Positions 1 to 12,858 of a stretch of DNA of 64,000 nucleotides are shown here, one piece after another; the first letter of the stretch is position 1, and each line of letters opens with the position of its first letter. This DNA is from Aquanectria penicillioides. Its lineage: Eukaryota; Ascomycota; Sordariomycetes; Hypocreales; Nectriaceae. The stretch is from NCBI GenBank assembly GCA_003415625.1, contig PYIU01000004.1:2542001-2606000 (forward strand), given 5' to 3'. The notes beneath the pieces were generated by a model. That model was not told where the DNA came from. It worked only from the letters and a program-made list of their open reading frames with translations, and did not search any database. The translations under genes and the position numbers were made by a program.

Positions 1-281
1 AAAATTTCACTCTCTCTTTTTTTTTCTCTTTTTTTTTTCTTTTTTCTTTCCTTTTCCTTCTTCGGTTCAAGGCTCGGCATTTCTTAGACTTTTGTGTTTT
101 TCCTTTGCACGCCGACTATGACTAGCAATTACAAGGGACCCGTCATGATTTTTGGGCCGAGTCAAATGCCAAGATTTGGATGGGATCCTCTGCGGACACT
201 GCAACAGACCAGATGTGGTACTGGTGTGAATCAGAACAAGAGTCAAGCAACACCGTGTACACCGCACACGTAGACACACAC

Positions 282-362
282 ACACAAAGAGAAAGAGAGC
301 GAGCGAAAGAGAGAGAGAGAGAGAGAGAGACGCACGTACACGCACGCGCACACACACATGCA
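282..362. repeat. (GA)n followed by (CA)n compound microsatellite
   Basis: A purine-only GA tract (clearest at 308-330) runs directly into alternating CA/CG dinucleotides (about 331-362). It explains the arginine/glutamate-rich and serine/leucine-rich spurious reading frames across this point. Confidence 0.9.
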
Positions 363-681
363 CAGGCGTACGCACGCAAACACTTCTCAAACATTGAAGT
401 TTCAAGGCCTTGCTTGCTTCGTGGAAAGCCTCAGAAATAAAGAGGTCAATGTCCTTTAGTTTCCCGTTTCGGGTTAAGACCGAGGATAGTCTATTATTCT
501 TCATCTCATTCGCATTCTTCTTCTGCGCAAATAAGGCAAAAAAAAAAAAAACCGACAGGGAAAAAGAAAGAGGAAATAGTATCCAGAGACAGAACACAGA
601 CACTGGGCGCAGGGGTTTCTTGGTAGGAGCGGGAAAAACGGCCATTCCCTTTGACCGCTCCTTGGATGTTTTTAACTTCCC

Positions 682-705
682 GTGTGTGTGTGTGTGTGTG
701 TGTGT
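682..705. repeat. (GT)n microsatellite
   Basis: Twelve uninterrupted GT units, followed about 30 bases later by a G-rich run. Confidence 0.95.
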
Positions 706-1159
706 TCTGGTGTTTTGCTGTCCCTCCCGAAGAGGGGAGGGGGGGGGAGGCCAGAACCTGTCACTGACAAGTCATAGATGCGTGGTTCAGAAATTGTCGC
801 GAGACGACCAAAAATGGAAAAAGAAAAAAAAAAAACTTCCCTTCCCTCACCTCGTTCTCCCTAGTGACATCCCCAAAGAAAATCATTGATTCCATTACGT
901 GGATACGGGGAGCAGGAGAGGATCCGGCCCGGCACGGTAGCAATATCGACGGTCGTCGGTGCATCCAAAGTCTAACGCCCATCCACGTACCAACAAAGTA
1001 GACTGGGCTCCATTGATCAGGTGAGTTGAGAGAGAAGAGAGAGAGAGAGAGAAAACTAGGCGTGCAGCAAGGGGACGAGAGCGAATGAGTTTGACGGGTT
1101 TTCTTCCTTAGATAACATGACAGATAATTTTCTCACCTCTCTTATATTATTACTCCCAC

Positions 1160-1192
1160 TTTTTTTTTTCTTTCTTTCTTTCTTTCTTTCTT
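1160..1192. repeat. Poly-T plus (TTTC)n tract
   Basis: A run of ten T followed by about six TTTC units; a pyrimidine-only tract of some 33 bases. Confidence 0.9.
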
Positions 1193-1585
1193 CACACATT
1201 CTACGCATGTCGTCCTCGTATCACCAGAATTGCAAGTCATCTGATGGTCCGCCGTGGCCTTACCTCTCTCACCTTGGCGGTTCTGGGCCCTATGCAGGAA
1301 GACTGCATCCGGGTCTGGACTGTGGCCGGGTCCCCACGGGTGGAGGCTAGGCGGGCGGGAGAAAGTCGTCCTCTCAGCCACAAAAGAGCAGTGTGCTTAG
1401 TGCCAAAAGGCATGTGCCCGCCGGAGCTCGATCCGATACGATTCGCGAGGAAGCATTGCCACCCAATCTGTAACTTAATTGTTCGCCTGGGAGGGAGGGG
1501 GGTGGGTTCTGCGTGCCATGGCAAAAGCGTGGGGTGAAGGCCATTTCGGACATTCTGGATCGGCCTGGTTTGGTCTGTCTGGGTG

Positions 1586-1677
1586 AAGCAAGCCAAGGGC
1601 AAGCAAGCACTCAAGCCCTCACGCGCTTGAGCAAGTAAGCAATCAAGCAAGCAAGGAATCAGACAGGCGGGCAAGTA
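1586..1677. repeat. Degenerate (AAGC)n array
   Basis: Irregularly spaced AAGC/CAAG tetramers over about 90 bases, for example in 1586-1612 and 1629-1656. A second, cleaner array of the same unit lies at 37358-37410. Confidence 0.75.
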
Positions 1678-4600
1678 ACGTTGGCGTCGCCCTACATGCA
1701 CACCACATGGACTGGCATGACGGGATGCACTCATTCGTCCCGGCTATTGTTGCATTTCACCCATCCATCTCATCTGCAGTGCAGTCGGCACACTTGCATA
1801 CGGCATGGGCATGTGTCTCTTTTTACACATTGTCCACCGCCGGCAAAGACACAGAGGTCTCGGAAGAGGGCCGCTCCGACAGCGGGTGACGATGGTGACG
1901 AAACAGGGCCAGCCTTCGTTCATCCGATGTCTCGTCTGCCACTTGGCACTTGATTAGCAGAGGAAGAAAAAAAAACAAGTACAAAATGCACAACCCTCCT
2001 CTTCCTATGGTGACCCCGTTGGATGACGTGTCGCCGAGTTTGGGTTGCCTCGCATCGACACGCGGTGCTGTGCGGCAGTCCGACTTGTGTCGCAAGCAAG
2101 TGAAGAGGGATTGAGAGCTGAAGCAGAATTAGAACAAAACAGACAACGTCATGTCATGGATCCTGGGCCTTTGAAAGGCCTGGACTAGGGAGGGGGCCCC
2201 TTCAGATCCGAAGCTGTGGGTATCCAATCGGGAGACGCGCCCGTTGGACGGACGCTACACCAGGGCCCTCAAGACTAGTAAGTTAGTCGGTGGATGCGAG
2301 ATGCGTATGCCACCGCTAACTTCCATCCAGCTGGAGCCCAAACCTGTTTCTACAAAGAGCTATCACCAAGGAAGCGAGAAGAGACCTGGAAAAAAAAGTA
2401 AGGAAGAGAAAAAAGAAAAGAACAAAAAAGGAAAAAAAGAGGAACCCACCACGACCGGGACGACAACTCCATAATTCGGTGGAGGATGCCAGTATGACCC
2501 GGAGCATACGGAGTACACGGATGGTGAGTCCAGCGAAGCATGCGTCGGAGGAAATGTAGCAACCTAGTCAAGCTGTAACACTGCCACTGTAGGCTAGGAG
2601 GCTCCAATACGAAGCCTCGTTGCAGCATCACATCTGACAGTACATAGTCTACATCTTTACCAGCGCATCAATGCATCGCATCGCATCTCCTTTGCTGCAG
2701 GTACAGCAGCAAGAGTCGGTGTTTGCCGGCAAGGATGTTCCTAGTTTGAACTGCCGACCTTGCGTCTTCGTAACTGATAGATGAAGGTTGAACTGCATAT
2801 GTCGGATGACAACAGGGCCGGGAGTTACAAGGTCAAAGGAAATTTCTTTTTCTTTTCTTTTTCTTCTTTCCTTCTTCCCTTCCCGTCCCCTTGTCCCCTT
2901 CTCTCTTGTGCATCCTCTCACCCCAATTCCATTTGCCTATGCAGGAGCCATGCCTGTATGGTGTAGAGGGTGTGGATATTGCGCCGCAGCCAAGGGAGAA
3001 GCAGAAAAAAAATGAAATTCGTAAATGACTGCAAGAGAGACGCACGGGTAGCAGAGAGAACATGAGAAGTCAGAAAATAAGGTCATCCTCTGTGTCAATG
3101 TAGCTGGTGGTTGGAGGGAATCCGGGTAGGTTGGGGAAGGTTGGGAGAAGAAGCAAATGGGAACTCGTACGCCTTGCGATCTATTTGACACTAGGCGTAA
3201 TTGCTTTTTCTTCATCTTGATTTCATCACGGTCATACTTTTTTTCCCCTCTGTTAAATTGGTTTTTGCTTCGTTGTCATCCTCAACAATGTATATTTTGT
3301 TGCCCAATTCATTTAGTGCGTAGGTAGGGCACCACTTGATGGGGGGGTGTGGAAAATGAAGCATGAACAAAAGTGAGGCGTTCCATACACGAGTTCGCCT
3401 GTGAATGGAGACGAGACCACTCTACTCCGTACGATCCGATGTCGATGTGTGAGATTTTTTGAGATTGAGGTGAGATGAGAATTATGAGATGCGATGTAAA
3501 GAGGAAAGAAAAACAAACCCCCACCCCCCTTTCTGTCTTTTTTGCATTGCCCAGCCACCAGATCCATCATGATACGATACCATCGTGGGCCATCCCATCT
3601 CATCGCATCGAATCGTATCGATCGTATCATGTAAGATACTGTAGTCCTAGCTCAACCAATGGAGGGATGTTCCCTTCATCGACTGCACGTGCCAGAAGCT
3701 GCCGTGAGCCTGAATTGCAACAAGTAAACCGAACAAACCCAACAACACGAGAGAAAAAAAAAAGCGCGCGGCTGCTCGGCCTCAGCGGCCTCAGCCCAGG
3801 GTCCAACGTCAATGCAGCAGCTGTAAGAAGCGTCTGCATGCCTTAAGCTTAGACCTGAGGGTCCCAGGGGCCCGCACAGAACGAGGACCTAACTAACGCA
3901 CACGTCGAATAGATGGTCAGAAATATTAAACAAGACACAAGATAAGGAATAGCCTCCCTTTCTTTCCTTCTTCATTGTCTAGTTGTGAACCATTGTTGTC
4001 ACCTCATTGTCTCGTTCTTGTTCCTCTATAGACAAACATCCGGCATCCGCACCCACACGGGCGAGGTAGGACGGGCAATTGGGTTAACCGTCCACCTATT
4101 TCCCGGATGCCCCACACTCGAGCCGGCGCGGCCATGACGGCACCAACGGAGTGTCTTATGATTGACAAGAGATTTGCAACAGTAGCTCAGGGTCTCAGCC
4201 TAGCTCGATAGGTGAAGTCGGTCAATTAAATCAGTTAGCCTGGCTGTCTGTGCAAAGGAAGGATCCCGTCCAACTGAGACTGAACGGACAGACAGAGTGT
4301 CGATCTGGCTCGACCTAGGTTGCCAACAACGTGATGGATGTTTGCAAGCCAAGAATGAACCAAATTCACCGAGGCCACTGTCTCGGGCCACCTATCTTTG
4401 ACCGTGCCATGTGAATCCCCTGCCCCGGCTGTTCAGGTCCCGATCCCGACGTTTGCTTCCGATCCCCAAAATATTTCCCTTGACCCTTGTCTCGCTGTTC
4501 GGTTCGGCTATGTCTTGCTCCAGAGTCGACCATTCAGCCCACCTCAGACACCTAGACGGTTTCTGCGGTACCGTGTGGTGCGGTGCGGTATGTTACCGTT

Positions 4601-6540
4601 CGGAGCACGCACCAGCATCGGCAAACACACAACCACAAAGAGCACGCCCGGCAACTTTGCACAGTAGGTCCTGAGTGCCACGCCATTGTAGCTCCCTCCG
4701 GGGCAGCATCCCGTCGGGCCCCGTCCCATATTATCCCCCTGTCTCTCGGGGGTATTACTGGCTCTCGTCTGTCCCAAAGGGCGCTGCAGTGGGCCTCTCC
4801 AGGGGATGGATCCGTCCCATTCCAGGTACTCATCCTCGGGCCCCATCACTGGGGCTCCGTAGGCTCCACGAGCGAGGGGGAGGGGATTTTTTCCCCTCTC
4901 ACCATCCATGTTCCTAGTCGCTGGTCCCACGTCCCATGGCCATTGTCCCACCTGGCTCGCCCAGCTAGAGCTTCTCAAGCCCTGTCCCGCCGTAGCTGTC
5001 GTCCGCTATTATCCCCTGTATGGCACCGACGACTGGAACCCCCGTGCTGTGGCTCTGTGGGCAGGGACCAATTGCGGCCCACGCTGTACCATTACCATGG
5101 GAGTGGGAGTGAGAGTGGAGGACAAGCTCGCCGGCTGCCCGGAGGGAAGCTCGTGAAGTAGCGATGGGCGCTTCGGATTGGGTCAGGACCAAGGGCCCAG
5201 ATTGCTAGGCGCCGCTTGTTTGCCTGGAGCGCCCATGGCGTGCGATATTGACCTGGTTTTCTCGGGCTTTGACTGGGCAGCCATTGCTCGTAAGCATGGG
5301 TCAAGGGGTTAGTGAACCACCCGCCAGCGATAGGCAGTGACAAAGTAGCGTGCAGAGGAATGCCGTGAGCCTGTGCTAGCTCGCCATGGAGTGGTGGTGT
5401 GTGGTGTGTGCGTGTGTGCGTGAGGTTGGTACCTGACATGGACAGCTGTAACGGGTGTCATTGGCATTGGGGGTCCCCCTGGGCACCTCGCTGGGTATCC
5501 TGGACGACAGCGGAGACTTCCCATGCGGCGCTTGGGCCGAGAGCTGTTCTCGGCTTGTGACTTGACCTTGGCGCTTTGCCTGGGGAGGGCCTCGATTGTG
5601 CTCGCTTGTTTCCCCTGGATCGTCGCCAGTCAGTCGCTCCCCTGGAAGCAGCTGTGGCCGTACATAGTTGGCTTTGTTGTCGTCGCGTCTTTTTTGTTCC
5701 CTGACCGACACGACGGCACCCCTAGTAAAAGAAGGAGGGGGGAAAAAATCCCCCATTTGGTCAGGGGCCTCAGCAAATGGACAGACGAGCAAGCAGGCGT
5801 GTCTGCAAGTGCAAGGTGAAGCAAGGTAAGGATACCGATGTGTGCAACATTTAGGTATGCATGGAGTAGGTAGGTACCTACCTGTGTAAAGAAGCTAGGT
5901 AGGCACCTTCCTAAGGAGCAACTCTCAGCACTGCATGTAGGTCAGCATCCTGGATGAAGCTGCTCTTGCAGTTGCAGCAAGTACGCCCACGCACGCAAGC
6001 AAAATATCATCCTTGTGCATCTCCCGATTGTTCCTGGATACGATACCGCCTGCGATGCCCATGCTCTCTTTGCATGCAACTTTCAGGGACAAACCAGACA
6101 CAGAACACAAAACAGGCTGCACCATGCTCACAGATGCGCAGGCACACAGACACACGACACACCTTCGTCTCGCTATCTGTATGTCAGCTGCGTCTCTCTC
6201 TCTTTCTTTCTTGTCTCCGAGAGAGTTACCTGAACAATTCCCCGTCCCGAACTGCACGCTTTTTCCAACGGCACCCCCCTTGGTATCCCGGAGGAGGGTC
6301 CTCTAGGCTCTAAGCGGGGGTCCCTCTTTTTTTCCTTTTCTTTTCTTCGTCTTCCTCTCCTGCTCCGCTTGCATAGGACAATCGAATGGATGGCGGTGCT
6401 TCTCACCATGTCTACCTAGTCTTGATGGGATTCCTAGTGCCGATTTGATTTGGCCTTGGGCCGTACTGCGTATTGCGTATTGTCTGGTGTTTGTAACTTA
6501 ATGCTACTGTCGCTACTACTCCATACTCCATACTGCGCCG

Positions 6541-8814
6541 TTATTCCCCTGCTGTTTTTTTTCTTCATCCCGGTCGTTTCTCGTCGTTTCGACACTCCCT
6601 GTTCTTTCCCTGCCTCTTTTCTCCTCGGTCGTTCTCCAACAACCTTTTTTTCTCCTTCTCCTCCTCCTCTTCTTCTTCTGCCCCTCTCTTCTTCAATTTT
6701 TCCCTTCCAAGGGTGGTTTCCCGCAGCTCAGTTTCAACATTTCCTCCCCAAACCCTTGCTGCCTGCCTACCTGTCCTTATCCCCGCCGACCGTGCTCCTC
6801 CTTTGTTGGTGGTGGGCTGGTTTTGATCCATCTTTTTCATTTGGGTGGTTTTTTTTTTTTTTTTTCATTTGTCACGGAACTCCTTGACTTCCCTTTCTGA
6901 CTCCTCTTGTCTCCTCCTCCTCATTGACCTCTGGCTGGCTCCTGATCCTGCTTTTGGTTGTTGGCTAGAGTCTCTCTATTTTCTACTACCACCTTGCCAG
7001 CTGTACATCCACACACGCCCCTTATTCCTCACCCACTCCCCCCAAGCCGTTCCGCTTGGCCTACCTACCTACCTACCTACGGAGTACCTACCTTCTAGAC
7101 CTGAGCTGCCTACTTCTTTCTTCTTCTCGCTCCTCTGCTGTCTCCAACTCCTCGAGTCTTCCCAATCTCTCCCGTCTCTTCAACTTACCATCCCATCCCA
7201 TCTTCACACCGGCTTCTCTTCCCCGTTTCTTAGCAAACACCCCCCGTCTGGGCCGGTTTTGCTTTTGCCTTGTTGCCTCACTTTTGGAGACGCTGCCGTC
7301 TCTTGTCTCTCTTCTCCCTCCTCCGTCTCAGCCTCAGCATCCCTCACGGTCCCTCACGGGCCCCTTGACCTGCCATCGCCTTGTCCCCTTGAGGTTTGCC
7401 CCCCCTTGCCGCGTTATGTTATAGAGTGGCTTGCCTCCCACTTCTCAACCCGCTGTCGTCACCTCACTCCATCTTTCAACCCGCCGCGACCCGCCGCGAG
7501 TCCTTGGGATATCATCCAAACAAAACCGAATTGCCATCTTTCGGAGAAAATCATTCGATCAGTCCACTTTAACTCAAAGCCGTTCCAGCCCAGTCCAAAG
7601 CCCCCCCAAAAGCTGCTCGGTCCATTGGTCACCGAGTTCTAGAACACAAGCTTCAGCACCAAGTCTAGTCACTAGATCCGCGCCGCACTCTCTGTTTCCT
7701 CAGCCTGGTTCCCACCCGCTAAGAAAGCCACCATCTGACGCTACCACTGGCCTAGGCGACCACGACTACGGGGACTCCAGACTACGATTGCGGATTACGG
7801 GCTTCTGGATTCTGCCTATCTATCAGTTTTCCCCTCTCTCCTCGTTGGCCTCCAGTCTGGCCCCGCCGCCAAAAGCTCGCACATCGGATTGCAGAGCTCC
7901 ATTGACATCCGCATCCGCATCCACATCCACGTCTATGAGCAGGGCCAACCAAGCCCAACCAAGCTAACGACCCGGCGCCCGACCAGAGCATCGAGTCTGC
8001 CCGGAACTGGCTTTACCATCTCTCCCATTGTCCCGTCCCTTTCTGATCGGTCTCTTTCCGCTTTCTTGTACCCTCTCCCCGCTTCCCCAAGAAAACTCTC
8101 AAGTTAGCCGCCACGCGCGCTTCCTAAATTCCCGGTCCTAGGAGCACACGCAGAAGCCCACGCCTGACAACTCAATTTCAGGCATCTCAAGGCCCGACTT
8201 GTCCAGGGCTTCACTTCTCCATCACATCCCGTACGCCCTCACCTTGATCCTTTTCATCACTCTGTCGCCCGCCCAAGCCTGTCCTCGGCCTTTCATCACT
8301 ACATCCTCGCTCGTCTCCGACCAACAACTCCGGGCATCTCGTTTCTCTCCCAACTGTCCCTGTCCCTGTCAGTCCCGGTCTCGCGGTGACACAGCGCATC
8401 CGCCGCCCACACACCAACGACGCTTCCAAGCTTCCACGCATCCTCTCCCGGACCCCCGATCGACGGCCGTTTTGCCCTGTTTGCGCCGCGATCCCGCGAC
8501 TCCTCGACACATCTGCCTTTTTCGTCCTATCTTCTCTCCATCAAACACGACGCCTCGCATCCTACTCATATCCAACAGCCGGCTTTGTCGACCTTTTCTC
8601 GACGCTTCTCCCGAAACTCTTCCATCGCGACTCTGGCTCTCCTCCCCTCTCGTGGAAACTTCTTTTCGCATTCCAGCTTTGCCTGCTCCCACCTAATCGG
8701 TGATTGAATTTCCAAGGCCACGAGGCATACGCGCGCTCTCAACGGTGCCAGACGCACGCTGCCAGTTCAGCTTATTATCTTTTGCCAATCGCCTTCATCA
8801 AGTAAACCGCCAGC
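6541..8814 (+). promoter_or_regulatory. Pyrimidine-rich promoter and probable long 5' leader of the Rsr1-type GTPase gene
   Basis: From about 6540 to the ATG at 8815 the plus strand is strongly C/T-biased: long TTC, CTC and CCT runs, poly-T at about 6849-6863. Stop-free plus-strand frames of up to 265 codons arise because C/T-rich triplets rarely form stops; their products are low-complexity and rich in S, P and L. A (CCTA)n block occurs near 7060-7092. CT-rich stretches just upstream of coding starts are typical of filamentous-fungal promoters and leaders. Where transcription begins, and whether the leader contains an intron, cannot be read from the sequence. Several upstream ATGs would act as upstream ORFs if the leader is transcribed. 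Confidence 0.55.
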
Positions 8815-10062
8815 ATGCCGCGGCATTACCAGTATCAACCCAGGTAAGGCCCTACCCCTCCTCGACGACATCCCCCTCCCTGCTTTCCCCTCCCCTATCA
8901 TCCCCCCCCCCTTTTTTTTTCCCCCTCCATCAACACCAAAATATTTACTAACAATTGTCTGCGTGCACAGTCGTGAGCTACACGTGGTAGTCCTTGGCGC
9001 AGGTCCGTCAATGCCCAGCATAACTCTCCTGCATTCCCCCTTTACCCAAGAATCTATTTTGCTGACTCGTCTCCCTTCTATATTCAGGCGGCGTGGGAAA
9101 GAGTTGTTTGACAGGTCAGTCAAATTTGCCATCTAAACCTTATGTCTGTTCGGCTCAATCATATGCTCACACGATGACAGCCCAATTTGTGCACAATGAA
9201 TGGATCGAGAGCTATGATCCCACCATCGAAGATTCTTATCGCACACAACTACAGGTCGATGTAAGTGCCGCAATACTAGTACACTGCCTTGTTTCCCCTC
9301 GCGCGCGCCCACCGCCCCATGACCCCCTGACTGACTCGTTCTCGCAGGGCCGCCAAGTCGTTCTCGAAATGTGAGTGCTCATCTTGGCATTTCTGCGTTT
9401 TCTGCGTTTAGCTCGCTCTTGCTCCCCTGGTAGCTGTGACTGACTCAGCATTCAGCCTTGACACCGCAGGGACCGAGCAGTTCGGTAGGTCCTTTCAAGC
9501 CCAACAACTACACGCGTACGCTCGTACTGATGATGATGATGGTTCAGTCGCCATGAGGGATCTGTACATGAAGACGGGCCAAGGCTTTCTTCTTGTCTTC
9601 AGCATTACCTCGTCGTCCTCGTTGAACGAGTTGGCCGGTCTGCGAGAGGAGATCATCCGCATCAAGGACGACGAGAATGTTCCCATTGTTATTGTTGGCA
9701 ACAAGGCCGACCTCGAAGAGAACCGTGCCGTTCCCCGAGCCAAGGGCTTTTCCATCTCCCAGCGATGGGGGGCGCCCTACTATGAAGCTAGCGCCCGAAC
9801 GAGGAGTGAGTTTCCACTTGACGCTCCACCTGTCAAACTAGGCCCGCTCACCCTGACTGCCACCACAATGAGAACTAACTGGTCGTTTGTAGCCAACGTA
9901 GACGAGGTTTTCATTGATCTTTGCCGACAGATGCTCCGGAGAGACGATGAGCTCCAAGCTCAGGATGATGGAGGTGACGGATACAAGTACGACCTGAATG
10001 GGTCTCACAAGCGCCGCCGTCGCCGGCGGAGAAAGGACTCTCCTCGCTGCGCCATTCTTTAA
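8815..10062 (+). CDS. rsr1: Ras-family small GTPase of the Rsr1/Bud1/Krev-1 (Rap-like) group
   Basis: Eight coding exons: 8815-8843, 8971-9002, 9088-9114, 9181-9260, 9348-9370, 9456-9484, 9548-9805 and 9893-10062, giving 215 residues. All junctions are GT-AG and the frame is continuous. The product has the P-loop GAGGVGKS, the effector segment YDPTIEDSY, the switch II motif [12 protein letters not shown] and EASA motifs, a basic C-terminal tail (seven consecutive R) and a CaaX box CAIL. Thr in place of the Ras Gln61 (DTAGT) is characteristic of Rap and Rsr1 rather than Ras. A final Leu predicts geranylgeranylation and membrane anchoring. In fungi this GTPase marks the polarity site and recruits the Cdc42 exchange factor. 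The P-loop is assembled from three exons, one only 27 nt. The ATG at 8815 opens the frame that splices into the P-loop. Confidence 0.93.
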
Positions 10063-11519
10063 ACATGACGACTGACACAAAAGCGACTATTACCGAGCGG
10101 CATTTTTCTCTCAAGCATCTGCGAGTTTCATTATTTCATCATTCCTTTTCCTTTTCCTTTACATTTATGACATCAACGGGACCCGGCGACATCCAAAAAA
10201 AAACCAACATATTTCACAATGACAAACAAAGACGAATGACATTTCCTTTCAACACAGAAGGACCTCGCGGTCCGAGAAACTCCCAAGTACGACGGCGCTG
10301 GCGGCTGAGCGATACGACAAGCTTAACCAAGCCGGGCATGACGAGGAAGATACGAGATAGACAGCTACGGGATTCTTATGAAATCAGTTGGCGGGTCCCA
10401 GAACGCAAGGATGTGAGCCGAGACGGAGGACTGGAAGGGCTCCCAGGCCGGATTGACTACGTGAAGGATAATATTGTCCCAACTCTCACCACTTGTATAA
10501 GCACAAAAAGAATGGCGTCCATGGCGTTTCGGAGGCACTGAAGACCTAGGAATATAGGTCGGGATATCTGCTATTTTTATTTTTATTTTCTATATCTGGC
10601 CATTTTTCTTCTTGCGGCTGGCTAGGGCCATGTTAAGACGAGATTACCCCGGGCGGAGACGAGTTGGATACATCCGAAGATGATCACAGGGTAGACTGTA
10701 TGAATGAGGATCAAAGTCTAACAACGATTTGTACTGTATTCCATTATTGACTCGTCTGTATACATGTCAATACAACACTGGCCCGTGTTGTTGTGTTGTC
10801 ATCCCTCACCTCACTGGGACCTGCAAGACACGCCAGAGCCAACAGCTACTGAACGGATGTTGGCCGCCGAGACAAGGATTCCTACCAATAGCCATATTAT
10901 CACCTCATTTGGCCGGGTCAAGAGATCGTCAACCTAAATGCAACAACGGACCCATTTCAAATCTCTTCCCGGTGGAGTAAAATCCATATGCTGGTAAACT
11001 TTATCAACTCCCTGACGGTGAGCGGCACAGCAAGGGGGCCCAAGCAGGTGCTGTCGAAATGGAGGCATGACGGTCAACTACCCAGTCATTATGCAGCAAA
11101 TGTTAGATGGTCCGAAGATCCCGGCCATATGACTCATGAACTCTTTATTGTCTCTATTAGGTTGGCTGTCTGTTTCTTTTTTTTTTTTTTTTTTTTTCCC
11201 TTGGGATCCAACCCCAATTTGCCCATCCTCATTGCCTTGTATTCTATATTCAGCTGCACATTTCTAGATAAAGAAACAAGGGGAAACGACGAAAAACAAA
11301 AGGGCCCAAGTCTTCAAATTTCCACCTCCCAGAAAAAGTCATAATGTTTTCCCCCTTGCCATTTCTTTCACGCAACAAATGCCATTCGTTTTCATGCACT
11401 TTCATGACTCGGCCGTTTTGGGTTGAAGTGACTCCTCACCAAAAAAAAAGAAAAAGCAAAGAAAAAAGCTCTAACTCAAGAGTGCATCCGCCAGCCCTTT
11501 GGGCATGAGAGCGGTGTGC
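10063..11519. other. Intergenic interval between the convergent GTPase and dehydrogenase genes
   Basis: The GTPase (+) ends at 10062 and the dehydrogenase (-) ends at 11520, so both 3' ends face this interval. It holds AT-rich stretches near 10571-10597 and a run of about 19 T near 11177-11197. I see no coding signal. Confidence 0.6.
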
Positions 11520-12566
11520 TTAGTTGCGTCGAATGATTCTCCAAATGTCTCTCACCACGTCAAGCCAGCTCTTGGTCTTGTCGACGGCGCACAAGAAGAA
11601 GATCCAGCGCCTGGCAAAGGTGTCTGCCTCGTCCCAGTCGCCGGCATGGCACTCCCACACACTTCGTCCCTGGCCATTCCCTTCCTCGTCACTAACGTCC
11701 ATATACTTGAGCTCCGTCGATCCGCTCAGTCCGCTGGTCTTGATTGGTGGACCAATGACGAGAGCACGTCCAGCAATGTCCTCGTCGGCAACTAGGCGGG
11801 TGGCAGCATCAATGACGTCCTCGACGGTGGCCACTCCAGCACTGCCGGAGAAGAAGACAGCCTCAACGCCCGGCTTGAGCATGTTGGTCTGCGCAGTGAA
11901 GAAGGGCGCAACCATGTTGATTCGGATACCCTTAAGGAACGCCGTGGACCGCAGACTCCTGAAGAGGCCGAGCACGGCGTGCTTGCTCATAGCGTACTGA
12001 GCCTGGCCTGGGAGGGAGACCAGCGATGCCACAGAGCCAATCAGGAGAATGCATCGATCAGGGTTGGGGTTTAGAGGGAGGTGGTAGAGGGCCAGGTGAG
12101 TGGTGTAGAGGGCACCCGTGATGTTGACGTCAAGAGTGAGGGTGTTGGGCTTGGGGATCTTGCCGTCGACCAGGGCTGGGTTCTCAAACTTGCTGGCTTC
12201 GCTCGGCAGAATGATGCCGGCGTTGGGAACAACGATGTCAATGGCACCGCTGGGGCTGACGCGAACTGCCGTTTCGAACAGACTGACCTGGGAGTCCCAG
12301 TCTGTCACATCACAATGCTGGTAGGTAAAGGTCGACGACGGATAGCTAGCTCGGAGGGATGCAACGAGCTCCTCGCCAGGCTTGTCGGCCAGATCACCAA
12401 TTATAACGTTGGCGCCAAACGAAGCCCAGTGACGAACAAAGTGAGCACCAAAGCCATTGGCACCGCCGGTGACGAGGATGGTCTTATCTCTGAGGGTGGA
12501 GGTATCGTAGGACTTGGTCACGTCCACTGGGGGTGACTGGCGGATGACCTTTGACATGTCACTCAT
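11520..12566 (-). CDS. Short-chain dehydrogenase/reductase (SDR), NAD(P)-dependent
   Basis: Single-exon frame of 348 residues. It has a Rossmann glycine motif TGGANGFG at about residues 33-40, an acidic strand end (GDLAD) near 57-61 that suggests NAD preference, the NAG motif at 115-117, a catalytic Ser in GSVAS near 178 and the YxxxK pair Tyr191/Lys195 (YAMSK). About 70 residues follow the usual SDR core and end in an amphipathic basic tail. This points to a classical SDR oxidising or reducing a hydroxyl or carbonyl; the substrate cannot be inferred. Starts at 12566 and 12557 are both possible; I took the longer. A retrotransposon LTR lies 298 bp upstream of the start codon, so the promoter is probably truncated or close to heterochromatin. 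No biosynthetic partner is adjacent. Confidence 0.88.
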   Translation of the reverse strand: MSDMSKVIRQSPPVDVTKSYDTSTLRDKTILVTGGANGFGAHFVRHWASFGANVIIGDLADKPGEELVASLRASYPSSTFTYQHCDVTDWDSQVSLFETAVRVSPSGAIDIVVPNAGIILPSEASKFENPALVDGKIPKPNTLTLDVNITGALYTTHLALYHLPLNPNPDRCILLIGSVASLVSLPGQAQYAMSKHAVLGLFRSLRSTAFLKGIRINMVAPFFTAQTNMLKPGVEAVFFSGSAGVATVEDVIDAATRLVADEDIAGRALVIGPPIKTSGLSGSTELKYMDVSDEEGNGQGRSVWECHAGDWDEADTFARRWIFFLCAVDKTKSWLDVVRDIWRIIRRN

Positions 12567-12858
12567 ATTGGTTGTCTAGGAGTGCAAGTAGTTGCGGGCA
12601 AAGATTCCCAACGAGCTTGAGGTGATTGGCGTGTGAGGTAAGTGTAAGTAAACGACGGGTGGAGGAGGTGTGAGGTTGTTGTGATGGGGATTTTTTAGCT
12701 AGTCGGTCAAGTTGACGGGTGTTTTGACAGAGCTAGGGATGGAGTGGGGCCCAAACCTTTCAGGTCCTAATAAGGGTCCAAGCTCATTAGCTACGGCACA
12801 ATCAAACAACCAGCCGCACTGATCTGAACCTGGCCACCAGGAACCACGTATCCACTGT

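Larger units (their letters stand above)
1..6540. other. Gene-poor, microsatellite-rich intergenic stretch
   Basis: I see no credible gene here on either strand. The open frames are short, overlap one another in several frames, are built from simple-sequence translations (runs of S, R, K, T or H) and show no recognisable domain. Composition is about half GC, unlike the decayed retrotransposon further right, so this is not a RIP island. Homopolymer A and T runs, (GA), (CA), (GT), (TTTC) and (AAGC) repeats are scattered through it. Short TACGGAGTA/TACTCCGTA words occur near 2507 and 3423, and (TAGG)/(CCTA) words near 5870-5905. A transcribed non-coding RNA cannot be excluded from sequence alone. 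Confidence 0.6.

Noticed and set aside
6845..7642. Plus-strand open frame of 265 codons
   Set aside because: Compositional artefact of the pyrimidine-rich leader; no motif, no splice continuation, and competing frames in the same stretch.
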